From an uncultured Brevibacillus sp. (GTDB taxonomy: Bacteria; Bacillota; Bacilli; Brevibacillales; Brevibacillaceae), in NCBI RefSeq assembly GCF_947502445.1, contig NZ_CANMZW010000013.1, forward strand, positions 62,001 through 126,000: a stretch of DNA of 64,000 nucleotides, in the 5' to 3' direction. The translations under genes and the position numbers were made by a program. A model generated the notes under the pieces. The model did no database searches. It saw nothing but the letters and a program-made list of their open reading frames with translations, and had not been told where the DNA came from. Shown in pieces: positions 15,651 through 24,408 of the stretch. Within the stretch, counting starts at the first letter, position 1, and each line of letters starts with the position of its first letter.

Positions 15651-16094
15651 TCAGCCCTCGGCATTCAAATATTTCTCGTATGGCGTATAATCGATTTGCT
15701 TCGTTTTCAAATGCGCTATCAGCCACTTATGATCACGCTTGGGAGTGGCTACGATATAGCCCTTGACGATTAGATCCGTCGTGATCGTAGTCGCTTTTTC
15801 TTCCAGCGCAATCTGACCGATTCTCGCTGCGATTGAGCGTCTGGCCACGTCGCGGAACAGCTGGGGAACAGGGTCTACAAGCTCGTTCAGAAGGGTAAGT
15901 CCCTCGTCCGTCCAGAGAGAACGGGTCTGGTCGATGTAATGATCCTGCCAATCAAGATCGGATTTACCGTCCTTTTTCGGCATGGATTTTAAAAACTTGC
16001 GAAACATAAAATACCCACCAATGCCCATTAGACCGACCAGTATAAAAGTCCAGGAAACGATGAACAGGGAAAACCCCGTGGACATTTCAGCCAT
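15651..16094 (-). CDS. yneK: DUF2621 family protein (YneK-like)
   Basis: A 147-aa protein with one N-terminal membrane anchor (FSLFIVSWTFILVGLMGIGG) and a soluble domain. The domain carries the family strings MFRKFLKSMPKKDGKSDLDW, VPQLFRDVA and GYIVATPKRDHKWLI. It matches B. subtilis YneK in length and motif order. Function is unknown. ATG is preceded by AAGAGGTG. Confidence 0.85.
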   Translation of the reverse strand: MAEMSTGFSLFIVSWTFILVGLMGIGGYFMFRKFLKSMPKKDGKSDLDWQDHYIDQTRSLWTDEGLTLLNELVDPVPQLFRDVARRSIAARIGQIALEEKATTITTDLIVKGYIVATPKRDHKWLIAHLKTKQIDYTPYEKYLNAEG

Positions 16095-16274
16095 CTGTGT
16101 ACACCTCTTTTACCGTAACGTTTTCATGAAAAAAGGAATAGATAGTAAAAGTGTACCGTATTTTGGTTCTGGCAACAAACTTTTTGTGCTTTTGGCTATC
16201 CTTGGGTTTACTCTTCCCAAGAACACATACAATTTAGTATGATTAGAATTAATCTTTATAGGGAGTTGACGCTC

Positions 16275-16649
16275 ATGTTCAAGCTTGGACAACGCGTCGT
16301 CATCGTTGCCGACTCCTTTGAGCAAGGTTTGCCACTCGGTGAGTACGGTTATTTAATCGCTCGTGACCGTAATCCGGACAGCGCGTTTGCGTGGGTAATC
16401 CGCATCCCCAAAATAGATAAGCAGTTTCCTATTGTAGAAGATGATATTGATCTAGAGGAACGTCTGCTGGAGGAGGAAGCGGCGCGTGTATCACATGAAG
16501 CTTTGCTCGACTATGCTTTGGCCACGCGCAACGAGGCTCTGTTCCGACAACTGATGGGTATGCAGGATGTCGAGGAGACGAATGACGAACCCGCGAAGGA
16601 ATCAATGGAGGATTTTATTCGTAAAGTAAACATGAAAGCCTGGATTTGA
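16275..16649 (+). CDS. Conserved hypothetical protein, 124 aa
   Basis: The protein starts MFKLGQRVVIVADSFEQGL and continues YGYLIARDRNPD. This is a small beta-barrel-like region of the kind seen in conserved Paenibacillaceae proteins without known function. A very acidic helical part follows (VEDDIDLEERLLEEEAAR). ATG 16275 has GGGAG upstream; an earlier in-frame start at 16239 has no site. It is followed 60 bases later by the TPR gene in the same direction, so they may share a transcript. Confidence 0.65.
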   Translation: MFKLGQRVVIVADSFEQGLPLGEYGYLIARDRNPDSAFAWVIRIPKIDKQFPIVEDDIDLEERLLEEEAARVSHEALLDYALATRNEALFRQLMGMQDVEETNDEPAKESMEDFIRKVNMKAWI

Positions 16650-16709
16650 GGCACGAACTTATCCGGTACCTTGAAACTATTGCGTAGGAAATGAAAGTGA
16701 GGCTGTTTC

Positions 16710-17672
16710 ATGTCTGATTTTGTGACGTTTACCAATGAATTTGGTCATTCCATCGAAATGTCCCGAGAGGATTATCAGAAGAAGGTGATCCCACATAACC
16801 TGGATATGTATTGGGATGAGAAGGAAAAGCTTCGCGATTTCGCGATGGAGTTGGTGAAGGATCAATTTCATGAGCAAGCTGCCGTTACGGCGGACAGGCT
16901 TCTCGAATTATATGGTCCGATTGAGTCTGCCCTGATTTTCCGTGCTGTCGTACATATGCAAGCAAAAGAATTCGACCGTGCCAAATCGATCTTGACGGAT
17001 TGCCTGGAACGATTCCCGTCGTCAGGTACTGCCTGCACAAATCTCGCCAAGATTTATGCATACGAAGGGGACGAGGCAAAAGCGTTTGAGACGCTGAATA
17101 CGGGATTACATAAAGACCCGAACCAAGAAAATGGACTAAACATGTATGTGGAAAGCTTTCTGCACAGTGGGAAAAAGGAAGAGCTGCGTGAACAGCTGGA
17201 GGCGCTTTCGGGCAAAGAAGGGGCATGGCGCCCACAACTGCATCTGGCACGCCTAGCATTGACAGAGGAAAATCTGCTCAAAGCCATGCATTGGTATACG
17301 CTTGCGATAGAAGGGTCAAAAGACCGCTTCGAGGTTGTCATGACGGTAACAGGTGAATTGGGACAAGCAGGCTATGTATACCAGCTCATTCAGATTTGTG
17401 AAAAGTTCTGGACACCTGAATTCCCTCTTCCGTATGCCGGCTTTAACTATGCCAATGCACTGCTCGCAACCGATCAAAAGGAAAAAGCAATCGCGATTTT
17501 GCGAAACATGCAGGAGCATTTGCCAGATAACTACAAGCCCATGATCGATCACTTCCTCGCACGGGTTCCAGGCGCACAGGAAGCCGAGGCTGCTGCACAG
17601 CAAAAAGTCGCAGCCAGTCAACCCGCTGACCCAGCCAGCAAAAAGAGCTGGTGGAAATTCTGGAAGCAATGA
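16710..17672 (+). CDS. Tetratricopeptide-repeat protein, 320 aa
   Basis: A soluble helical repeat protein. TPR-like helix pairs are visible at about residues 70-105 (SALIFRAVVHMQAKEFDRAK), 105-140 (TACTNLAKIYAYEGDEAKAF), 175-205 and 240-270 (YANALLATDQKEKAIAIL). TPR proteins hold partner proteins; the partner is unknown. The tail ends SKKSWWKFWKQ, a basic aromatic motif that could touch membranes. The ribosome site is GTGAGG. A terminator follows. Confidence 0.75.
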   Translation: MSDFVTFTNEFGHSIEMSREDYQKKVIPHNLDMYWDEKEKLRDFAMELVKDQFHEQAAVTADRLLELYGPIESALIFRAVVHMQAKEFDRAKSILTDCLERFPSSGTACTNLAKIYAYEGDEAKAFETLNTGLHKDPNQENGLNMYVESFLHSGKKEELREQLEALSGKEGAWRPQLHLARLALTEENLLKAMHWYTLAIEGSKDRFEVVMTVTGELGQAGYVYQLIQICEKFWTPEFPLPYAGFNYANALLATDQKEKAIAILRNMQEHLPDNYKPMIDHFLARVPGAQEAEAAAQQKVAASQPADPASKKSWWKFWKQ

Positions 17673-17684
17673 GAGGAAGCAAAG

Positions 17685-17716
17685 TACGCCCGGCCAATTG
17701 CGTCGGGCGTTTTTAC
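17685..17716 (+). terminator. Rho-independent terminator
   Basis: ACGCCCG-loop-CGGGCGT followed by TTTT. Confidence 0.8.
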
Positions 17717-17765
17717 TTTGGCAAGATTGTAGCGCCCTGAGTTGATTGCCTATCCCAGCTGCTTG

Positions 17766-17915
17766 ATTTTCTACTTTCCCGCCAGGGGCGATAAATCCCG
17801 GGAAGCCTTTGGAGCTGGGGTGATTGATGAGGAGTACCTGGTCCTGATCTCGGATCATGCACATCGTCATCAGCTCGTATGTAATCGGTGTGGCAGCAGA
17901 TGTCGGCGTACTCAT
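17766..17915 (-). pseudogene. 5' fragment of a NUDIX hydrolase gene
   Basis: Fifty codons from ATG 17915 (YELMTMCMIRDQDQVLLI, then GFIAPGGKVE) match the start of MutT/8-oxo-dGTPase-type NUDIX proteins. The first residues of the NUDIX box (GGKVE) are present. Just there the homology stops, and the frame runs on into unrelated sequence antisense to the TPR gene. The catalytic REUxEE part is missing, so the gene is 3'-truncated. Confidence 0.6.
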
Positions 17916-18012
17916 CGAAACGTTTTTGCTCCTTTCCTTTTTTTGTAGTATAGCATAAGCAAACGGTACTAGCCGCCCCGGGTAGCGTTCCAGTACCGTT
18001 TGGTCAAACCAT

Positions 18013-18819
18013 CTATTTAAACTGGCTGGTGAGCCGCCGTTCCAAGAAAGCGACGCCTTGGTACATCAGGGTCGCGACGACTGCGATGATAGCGAGGCTC
18101 ATCATGACCAGGGTAAAATTAAAGACCTGGAATCCATAAATAATCAGGTAGCCAAGACCTTGCTGGGATACGAGGAACTCTCCCACAATGACACCGACCC
18201 AGGAAAGGCCGACATTTACTTTCAACGTGGCAAGAATGGTGGGAATGGTGGCGGGCAGAATCACCAAGGAAAAGATTTGCCGCTTGTTGCCACCGAGTGT
18301 TTGCACGACTTTGATGTAGTTTTGATTGACTTCTTTAAAGCTGGTGTAGATGTTGATCGTGGTGATAATGACCGAGATCGCACAGCCCATGGCGATGACG
18401 GAAAACAAACCGGGTCCAAAGCTGACGATAAACACCGGTCCAAGCGCCACCTTGGGCATGCTGTTGGCGATGACTAAATAGGGCTCAAGTACGCGGGAAA
18501 GAAAAGGGGACCACCAGATGATAGCTGCGAGCACGGTCCCAAGAATCGTTCCGAGTAAAAAGCCTATGATTGTCTCCCAAACGGTCATTCCAATATGAGG
18601 GAGGAGACTACCATCTAGTAACTGCGTCCAGAATTGAGCCCAAACTTTTGAGGGGTAGCTGAAAATTAGCGTGTTGATCGTATTTGTGCGGGCTAGAAGC
18701 TCCCACAGTCCGAGAAACAAGAGAAACAAAATGACCTGCGTCGTAAACACCCACGTATGTGTTTTACGTACCTCTTTCAAATAGTGTCGATGGACGGATT
18801 CAAGTTCCTTTGGCTGCAT
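18013..18819 (-). CDS. ABC transporter permease, NitT/TauT family
   Basis: A 268-aa membrane protein with six predicted helices. It carries the cytoplasmic EAA-type loop (about residues 165-185, VVQTLGGNKRQIFSLVILPA) that docks the ATPase. The sequence resembles SsuC/TauC/ThiX permeases. It overlaps the ATPase gene by 20 bases, so expression is coupled. With the upstream ATPase and binding protein it forms a complete importer. Confidence 0.88.
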   Translation of the reverse strand: MQPKELESVHRHYLKEVRKTHTWVFTTQVILFLLFLGLWELLARTNTINTLIFSYPSKVWAQFWTQLLDGSLLPHIGMTVWETIIGFLLGTILGTVLAAIIWWSPFLSRVLEPYLVIANSMPKVALGPVFIVSFGPGLFSVIAMGCAISVIITTINIYTSFKEVNQNYIKVVQTLGGNKRQIFSLVILPATIPTILATLKVNVGLSWVGVIVGEFLVSQQGLGYLIIYGFQVFNFTLVMMSLAIIAVVATLMYQGVAFLERRLTSQFK

Positions 18820-19603
18820 CAGATACTACCTCCATCTCTTTCCACACGCGATGGAACAAGTCTTGAAAACCTTCTTGATTCCGTGCGTCAAATGGAAGGG
18901 TATCTCGAATCGTGGGGGGAACAACGATCTCGCTATTGATCCGACCAGGATTGCGAGAAAGGATGTAGATACGATCACCCATCGCTATCGATTCAGAGAG
19001 GTCATGAGTGACCAGAACGGCGGTTTTTTTATGACGGCGCAAGGTAGAGAATATCAAGTCCTCCAGCTTCAGCTTGGTTTGATAATCCAAAGCGGAGAAC
19101 GGTTCATCCAAGAGCAATACATCAGGCTGGCAGGCAAGAGTTCGAACGAGGGCAACCCGCTGTCTCATCCCGCCTGAGAGCTGCATCGGGGAGGATTTGC
19201 GCACGTCTGCCAGCTCCATTTCGTCGAGCAGGTGTAGAGCGTACTCTTCTGTTTCTTTGCTTCTGATGCCCTGTATATCCAGACCGAGGAAGACATTGTC
19301 CTCGATCGTACGCCAGTTGAACAAATAGTCTTGCTGCAGCATGTAACCGACTTGACGAGATGTACCAGAGACGACATGACCATCAATCAGGACTTTGCCG
19401 GCTGTAGGCTTCTCCAGTCCGGCAATCAGGGAGAGTAGCGTCGTCTTACCGCAACCGCTGGGACCGACCAAACAGATGAACTCGCCTTCCTCCACGCGCA
19501 GGTTAATGTCTTTGACCGCCATGAATGCCCTGGTCGTGGATAAGTAGAGATGGGTCACGTGGCCGAGCTCGATCTTGGCCGGCGCAGAAGGAATCTGGTT
19601 CAT
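18800..19603 (-). CDS. ABC transporter ATP-binding protein, NitT/TauT family
   Basis: A 267-aa ATPase with Walker A GPSGCGKTT (about 47-55), the signature LSGGMRQRVA, Walker B VLLLDEP and a switch His in VLVTHDLSES. It powers import by the adjacent permease. It starts three bases after the binding-protein stop, and its ribosome site AAGGAAGGG lies within the end of that gene. Likely substrates for the family are sulfonates, nitrate or thiamine precursors. Confidence 0.9.
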   Translation of the reverse strand: MNQIPSAPAKIELGHVTHLYLSTTRAFMAVKDINLRVEEGEFICLVGPSGCGKTTLLSLIAGLEKPTAGKVLIDGHVVSGTSRQVGYMLQQDYLFNWRTIEDNVFLGLDIQGIRSKETEEYALHLLDEMELADVRKSSPMQLSGGMRQRVALVRTLACQPDVLLLDEPFSALDYQTKLKLEDLIFSTLRRHKKTAVLVTHDLSESIAMGDRIYILSRNPGRINSEIVVPPTIRDTLPFDARNQEGFQDLFHRVWKEMEVVSDAAKGT

Positions 19604-19606
19604 AGT

Positions 19607-20599
19607 CTATTTCCCTTCCTTGGCTGTTTTGGCAAAGGTGGTATTGACCAGTTTGGTATAATCCGCGCGCTGTTTAAGCTCTCCGGCGGCGTCCATGATC
19701 TCCTGCAGCTGGTTCCATTCTACTTCGTCCAAAATCGGATCTGTTGCGTAGGAGCCTTGTTCCAAATAGCGTTTTACGGAGCTCTCCAAAATTTCGGGCT
19801 TGATCTGTTCAAAGTATTTGCTGATGACTTCAGCCGTTTCCTTTGGACTGTGGCTCGCAACCCACTGTTGCCCTTTGTAGACCGCATTGGTAAACTTTTG
19901 GATAGCGGCGGAATTGCTGTTCAAATAGCTTTGCTTCGTCATGAATACCGTGTATGGCACCGTACCGCTTTCTTTTCCGAAAGAAGCGACGACGTGACCG
20001 ATTCCTTCTTGTTCAAAACGTGACGCCTCTGGCTCGAACAATTGGACGTATTCACCTGTTCCGGAGGCAAACGAGGCAGCAATATTTTTGAACTCGATAT
20101 TTTGAATCAGGGTAAGGTCGCTTTGCGGATTGATATTGTGCTGTTTCAGTACGTATTCTCCAACCATCTGCGGCATGCCGCCTTTGCGCTGACCGAGGAA
20201 TACGCTGCCTTTCACTAGATCGAACGAAAAATTGTCTACTTTATTTCGGGCAACAAGAAAAGTACCGTCAGTCTGAGTCAATTGAGCGAAGTTGATTACG
20301 GGGTCTGCTGCCCCCTGCTGAGATACATATATACTGGTTTCAGAGCCGACCAGTGCTACCTCAATCCCCCCGGATAATAGGGCAGACATTACCTTGTCGC
20401 CACCGGGAATGGTAGATAGCTCAACATCCAGACCCTCTTCTTTAAAGAACCCCTTTTCAAGTGCGACATACTGCGGCGCATAAAAAAGAGAGCGGGTAAC
20501 TTCGCCAATTCTTATTTTTTCAGGTGTGCTGGAGCATCCGGCCAAGAAAGTCATAACTGCAAGGCCGGTGGCTAGCCCCAGCGAGAAAAGTCGTTTCAT
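19607..20599 (-). CDS. ABC transporter substrate-binding lipoprotein (NMT1/SsuA-like)
   Basis: A 330-aa extracellular binding protein anchored by lipid at Cys22 (lipobox LAGC). It carries the family strings KIRIGEVTRSLFYAPQYVA, FFKEEGLDVEL and ALLSGGIEVALVG, typical of NMT1/THI5-like and sulfonate/nitrate-binding proteins. The start is ATG 20599, nine bases after GGAGGAGGG; a TTG two codons earlier is too close. It is first in the operon. No TPP riboswitch or other leader is seen, so the substrate stays open. Confidence 0.88.
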   Translation of the reverse strand: MKRLFSLGLATGLAVMTFLAGCSSTPEKIRIGEVTRSLFYAPQYVALEKGFFKEEGLDVELSTIPGGDKVMSALLSGGIEVALVGSETSIYVSQQGAADPVINFAQLTQTDGTFLVARNKVDNFSFDLVKGSVFLGQRKGGMPQMVGEYVLKQHNINPQSDLTLIQNIEFKNIAASFASGTGEYVQLFEPEASRFEQEGIGHVVASFGKESGTVPYTVFMTKQSYLNSNSAAIQKFTNAVYKGQQWVASHSPKETAEVISKYFEQIKPEILESSVKRYLEQGSYATDPILDEVEWNQLQEIMDAAGELKQRADYTKLVNTTFAKTAKEGK

Positions 20600-20732
20600 A
20601 TCCAATATCCCTCCTCCATGACTGGTGTTTGTTGTAGGCTATGCGCCCAGACAAAAAAGGGTGAATGCCCAGCACGCGAACAGGCACCAGATTGCCAGCT
20701 GAGGAGGAAGTAATGAAGGAGATGTATCCGTT

Positions 20733-21710
20733 GTGATCGTTACATTTTTAGGAACAGGATCAGGAGCACCAACCACCAGACGCAACGTGAGCGGGATTGG
20801 GCTTCGATTTTTACAGGCAGCAAAGTGGTGGCTTTTTGATTGTGGAGAAGGCACACAGCATCAGCTTCTGCGTGCTCCGATGAAGATCAGTCAGCTGGAG
20901 AAAATTTTTATTACCCACCTTCACGGGGATCATCTCTATGGCTTGATTGGTTTATTGGCAAGCAGGTCTCTGCGAAATGGGGAAGCGCCCACTTTGGAGC
21001 TGTACGGACCACCTGGGTTGGATCGTTATTTTAAAGCTGTCATGGAAACGAGCCCCGTGCATCTGCAATATCCCTTGCAGCTGCGAATCGTCAGTGAAGG
21101 TGTTGTCTATGAAGATGAGGATGTCATCGTGACGTGCCGTTTGGCTAATCACCGAGTGGCTTCCTATGCTTATTCTGTCGTGGAAAAAGAAAAGCCAGGT
21201 GCCTTCCAAGTGGATTTGGCAAAGGCAGCGGGTGTACCGTTTGGCCCTCTGTACGGTGCCCTCAAGAGAGGCGAGCAGATTACGCTCGAGGATGGTCGTG
21301 TGCTCGACGGAAAGGATTTTGTAGGAGAGCCCCAGCCAGGACGCAAGATCGTTTTCAGTGGAGACACTATGCCATGTCAGTCTGTATTGGAGCTGGCAGA
21401 AGGTGCTGATTTGTTGGTGCATGAAGCGACTTATGCCGATAAGGATAAGGAGCTAGCGGTGCGAAGCGGTCATTCGACTGCCAAGGAAGCAGCAGAAATC
21501 GGGAAAAAAGCGGGAATTAAAATGCTCTGTCTGACTCACTTTAGTCCTCGGTATGAAGATGAGGAAGGGGATTTCACGATGGAGGATCTGCTCGCAGAGG
21601 CACAGGAGATCTTTCCATGCACCTTGCTTGCGGAGGATTTAGGCAGCGTTCCCGTAAAACGTGTGCGAAAATCGGTGGGAGAAGCAAACGAACCCTGTTA
21701 TAATGAATGA
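20733..21710 (+). CDS. rnz: Ribonuclease Z
   Basis: The zinc-dependent tRNA 3' endonuclease that matures tRNAs lacking an encoded CCA. The metallo-beta-lactamase fold starts VTFLGTGSGAPTTRRN, with the metal motif THLHGDH (61-67), a later SGDTMPC and a final His in LTHFSPRY. The exosite arm lies between about 150 and 200. Its 325 aa are slightly longer than usual (about 307) owing to the charged tail. The GTG start has AAGGAGAT about 10 bases upstream. Confidence 0.95.
   Translation: MIVTFLGTGSGAPTTRRNVSGIGLRFLQAAKWWLFDCGEGTQHQLLRAPMKISQLEKIFITHLHGDHLYGLIGLLASRSLRNGEAPTLELYGPPGLDRYFKAVMETSPVHLQYPLQLRIVSEGVVYEDEDVIVTCRLANHRVASYAYSVVEKEKPGAFQVDLAKAAGVPFGPLYGALKRGEQITLEDGRVLDGKDFVGEPQPGRKIVFSGDTMPCQSVLELAEGADLLVHEATYADKDKELAVRSGHSTAKEAAEIGKKAGIKMLCLTHFSPRYEDEEGDFTMEDLLAEAQEIFPCTLLAEDLGSVPVKRVRKSVGEANEPCYNE
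21696..21704 (+). promoter_or_regulatory. Extended -10 promoter inside the rnz 3' end
   Basis: TGTTATAAT lies 31 bases before the next start and could drive the 74-aa gene and the YczE gene independently of rnz. Confidence 0.5.
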
Positions 21711-21735
21711 TCATCAACAAGGAAAGAGGGGGAAC

Positions 21736-21960
21736 ATGAAACGAGTGACCTTTTTGACACCAGAAGAGCTGGTGGCGCATTGTGAAAATGAAGAAGTTAG
21801 CTTGGTAATTGAATACCGGGACGATGATCATAAACAACGTCAGGTTACTTTGGCGGGTGAGCGCTTGAAAGAAGCAAATGAATATTTGCGTCGCCCCAAG
21901 CTTGAGGCTTATTACCGCAAGGATGGCATATTTTTTGAAGTAGTAGCTGGTTGGAAGTAA
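21736..21960 (+). CDS. Hypothetical protein, 74 aa
   Basis: A short charged protein (VTFLTPEELVAHCENEEVSL...YYRKDGIFFEVVAGWK) without a recognised family. It looks soluble, with a likely alpha/beta fold. ATG has GAGGGGGAA upstream; an in-frame start at 21661 would lie inside rnz and is rejected. It sits between rnz and the YczE gene and is probably co-transcribed with the latter. Confidence 0.65.
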   Translation: MKRVTFLTPEELVAHCENEEVSLVIEYRDDDHKQRQVTLAGERLKEANEYLRRPKLEAYYRKDGIFFEVVAGWK

Positions 21961-22009
21961 ACGGAATTTATACAAAGAGAGCTTTACTTGAGAGGAAAGG
22001 TGAAAGGCA

Positions 22010-22666
22010 GTGTCCGGTATACGGATTCGCAGGTCAATCGTGGTTCGCTACTTCATGTTCATTTTGGGGCTGTTCATTGGTGCCTTTGGCTGTGTTTTCG
22101 CCATCAAAGCAAATCTGGGTGTAGCGCCGTGGGATACATTCCATATTGGTCTGCAAAAAACGTTTGGACTGACGATTGGGATTTGGTCGCAAATCGTGGG
22201 AGTTATTGTTATTTTATCTTCTTATATCGTTGCGAAAATCAAACCGACGTTTGGCATGTTTTTAAACATGATTTGTTTTGGCAGCTTTCTCGATTTGATT
22301 CTTTGGTGGAATCTGGTCCCTGAGCCTGAATCAATCTGGGCGCGCCTGGTGATGTTTTTGATCGGGGTAGTGGTGATGACGATCGGAATCGGCATGTATT
22401 TGTCGCCACGCCTCGGAGCAGGTCCACGAGACAGCTTTATGCTTGCGATGAACGAGCGCTTGGGGTGGAGCATCCAAAAAGTGCGCTTGATCATTGAGAT
22501 CATTGTCTTGCTCGCCGGGGCTGCACTTGGCGGTCCTGTTTCCATTGGAACGGTCCTGATTGCGATTTTGACAGGCCCATTGATTCAAAGAACGATTCCT
22601 TTTTGGCAAATGGTCATGAAAAAACAATATGATTTGATCGAACCCGTAAAAAGGCAAGCAGGATAA
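22010..22666 (+). CDS. YczE/YyaS/YitT family membrane protein
   Basis: A 218-aa integral membrane protein with five to six helices. It has the two family motifs FAIKANLGVAPWDTFHIGLQ and YLSPRLGAGPRDSFM, an internal duplication typical of the YczE group. A B. subtilis relative influences surfactin production post-transcriptionally, but a general function is unknown. The GTG start has GAGGAAAGG upstream. Confidence 0.85.
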   Translation: MSGIRIRRSIVVRYFMFILGLFIGAFGCVFAIKANLGVAPWDTFHIGLQKTFGLTIGIWSQIVGVIVILSSYIVAKIKPTFGMFLNMICFGSFLDLILWWNLVPEPESIWARLVMFLIGVVVMTIGIGMYLSPRLGAGPRDSFMLAMNERLGWSIQKVRLIIEIIVLLAGAALGGPVSIGTVLIAILTGPLIQRTIPFWQMVMKKQYDLIEPVKRQAG

Positions 22667-22750
22667 GACTTTTCTTCGGTCAGCAAGTAGTGAATTTCCC
22701 GATCTAGGTGCTTGGATGGGCAATGGTCCAATCATGATTGGTTATTCGCA

Positions 22751-22759
22751 CATACAGTA
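22751..22759 (+). promoter_or_regulatory. Sporulation-type -10 (sigma-E/K)
   Basis: CATACAGTA fits the sigma-E -10 (CATACAnT) and the sigma-K -10 (CATAnnnTA), 40 bases before the YjcZ-like gene. The -35 candidate TCATGAT (22732-22738) is imperfect. Confidence 0.4.
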
Positions 22760-22790
22760 TGACTAGTTGCTGACAAAGGAGGGAAAGCGA

Positions 22791-22889
22791 ATGAGTAGCC
22801 TGTTTAACGGTGGGTTTGGATTTGACGACTTTTCTTTGATACTGGTGTTGTTCGTATTGCTGACAATTGTTGGATGCGCTTGTGACTAA
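22791..22889 (+). CDS. YjcZ-like small hydrophobic sporulation protein, 32 aa
   Basis: A glycine- and phenylalanine-rich head (SLFNGGFGFDDFS) is followed by one membrane helix (LILVLFVLLTIVGCACD). The pattern and size match YjcZ-type peptides made in sporulating Bacillales. AAAGGAGGG precedes the ATG, a sporulation-like -10 lies upstream and a strong hairpin follows. A related peptide occurs at 46871. Confidence 0.75.
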   Translation: MSSLFNGGFGFDDFSLILVLFVLLTIVGCACD

Positions 22890-22920
22890 AAACTTGTATC
22901 ATTCTTCGTTTGGCAATAGT

Positions 22921-22954
22921 AAAAGGGAGAGCAGCCGCTCTCCCTTTTGTTTTT
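22921..22954. terminator. Bidirectional terminator
   Basis: AAAAGGGAGAGC-AGCC-GCTCTCCCTTTT, T-rich on both strands. It separates the YjcZ-like and SpoVIF-like genes. Confidence 0.85.
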
Positions 22955-22967
22955 TCCTATCCTAATT

Positions 22968-23210
22968 TTACCCCAATTTCTCGTGCACTTGTTTTTTGAC
23001 GCTGGAAATTTGCTTGTCAGATAACTTGACTCCGACAGCCTTGCTCACTTTTTTAATCAGGTCCTTCAATTTTTTATCATCCTTCAAGTCTTTTTTCGAG
23101 TATCCTTTTGCCAGCGACTTGATGTCCTTCATGTTCCATTTCTTTTTACTTTTCTTATTGACTTTCTTTAACAGGTTACTTGTCTTGCCTTTGCTTTTTT
23201 TCTTTGCCAT
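22968..23210 (-). CDS. SpoVIF-like sporulation protein, 80 aa
   Basis: A lysine-rich head (MAKKKSKGKTSNLLKK) precedes a domain NMKDIKSLAKGY...DDKKLKDLIKKVSKAVG. The domain follows the pattern of stage VI sporulation protein F, a small protein needed for spore coat assembly in B. subtilis. The extra basic N-terminus is unusual. ATG has GGGAG upstream. Neighbouring sporulation peptides fit the assignment. Confidence 0.6.
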   Translation of the reverse strand: MAKKKSKGKTSNLLKKVNKKSKKKWNMKDIKSLAKGYSKKDLKDDKKLKDLIKKVSKAVGVKLSDKQISSVKKQVHEKLG

Positions 23211-23397
23211 TGTAGATCGCTCCCATCCTATGAAATACGCCTGCCCTATGCAGTTATATGGGAGAGTACCGTTCTTCGCTTGGACAAATGGCTACGGTAT
23301 TTCGCCTATTTTAGAAAGCGTGTGTATTTGCCCAAACCCACCCAGGCAGTACGAACATAGGATGAGGCAGAGCATTGCATGACAGGAGGCTAGAGAA

Positions 23398-24324
23398 TTG
23401 AAAATAATCAGCTTTCAAAAAAATATGCCGTTTCAAGAGATTTTGGCTGAATTAAAAACAAATGTCATGGGGAAAGCAGAGAAGCTTCCTTGGCGATGCT
23501 TCCATGATTTATCCTGTATGTGTGTGAATCAAAATGTGTACGAACGCCATCGCAAGCACTTCAGCAAATATCAGGCAACGATCGAGGAAAATGTAACGAT
23601 CAGTGTCCATGCCGAAGGAGAAGATGAAGTGCCATGGGGTGTAAAGTATGTAGGTGCACAGAAGCTATGGCGCAAAGGCCGTGGAGCAGGTGTGAAGGTG
23701 GCAGTCATTGATACAGGAATCTCCCGGGAGCATTTTGATTTGAGGGACCAGATAAGAGGCGGAGTCGATCTTGTACGAGGCAGGCAAAATGGGCATGGCA
23801 CGCATGTGGCAGGGATCATCGTCGCTGAATTAAATCAGAGGGGTATCGTTGGCGTTTCGCCAGAAGCAGAGATCTACGATGTGCGGGCGTTTGGAGAAGC
23901 CGGAAAATCGTCATTGTCCACGATTTTGCGTGCGATTGATTGGTCAGTGGAAAATCAAATGGACATTATCAATATGAGCTTCGGGATGCCTCAATACAGC
24001 GAGGCACTGGCGCGGGCGGTAGATAGGGCGAGCGAGCGTGGAGTGGTCATGGTCGCATCTGCAGGCAACAATGGAGGAGAAGTAGAGTATCCTGCCCGAT
24101 ACAAAAATGTTGTGGGTGTCAGTGCGATCGATCAAAAGGGAAAGCTGGCGTCGTTTAGTGCACGCGGGGCAGGGGCAAATACCAAGGCTCCTGGTGTTGA
24201 AATTTTGTCTACGTGGCCAGGTAATCAGTTTAAACAGCTAAATGGCACATCGATGGCAGCTCCGCATGTGACAGGGCTAATGGCGCTTGAATTATCACGA
24301 AAACGAAAAACACCTACGTCGTAA
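23398..24324 (+). CDS. Subtilisin-like serine protease (S8), no signal peptide
   Basis: A 308-aa protease with the full triad: Asp105 (VAVIDTG), His133 (NGHGTHVAG) and Ser285 (NGTSMAAPHV). The N-terminal ~75 residues look like a propeptide or cytosolic lead (KIISFQKNMPFQEILAELK), not a secretion signal. It may therefore act inside the cell or in the spore. The oxyanion Asn region ASAGNNGGE is present. The TTG start has ACAGGAGG eight bases upstream. A terminator follows. Confidence 0.9.
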   Translation: MKIISFQKNMPFQEILAELKTNVMGKAEKLPWRCFHDLSCMCVNQNVYERHRKHFSKYQATIEENVTISVHAEGEDEVPWGVKYVGAQKLWRKGRGAGVKVAVIDTGISREHFDLRDQIRGGVDLVRGRQNGHGTHVAGIIVAELNQRGIVGVSPEAEIYDVRAFGEAGKSSLSTILRAIDWSVENQMDIINMSFGMPQYSEALARAVDRASERGVVMVASAGNNGGEVEYPARYKNVVGVSAIDQKGKLASFSARGAGANTKAPGVEILSTWPGNQFKQLNGTSMAAPHVTGLMALELSRKRKTPTS

Positions 24325-24347
24325 CGACGTGTTCATCCGCACACACG

Positions 24348-24378
24348 AAAGCCCCAGGACTGCTCCAGGGGCTTTTTT
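24348..24378 (+). terminator. Rho-independent terminator
   Basis: AGCCCC-loop-GGGGCT followed by TTTTTT after the S8 protease gene. Confidence 0.8.
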
Positions 24379-24408
24379 GCATACACATTCGTATAGGTGG
24401 TCACTTTG

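Noticed and set aside
16239-16275. Longer N-terminus for the 124-aa protein
   Set aside because: The upstream ATG has no ribosome site, while GGGAG precedes ATG 16275 at a normal distance.
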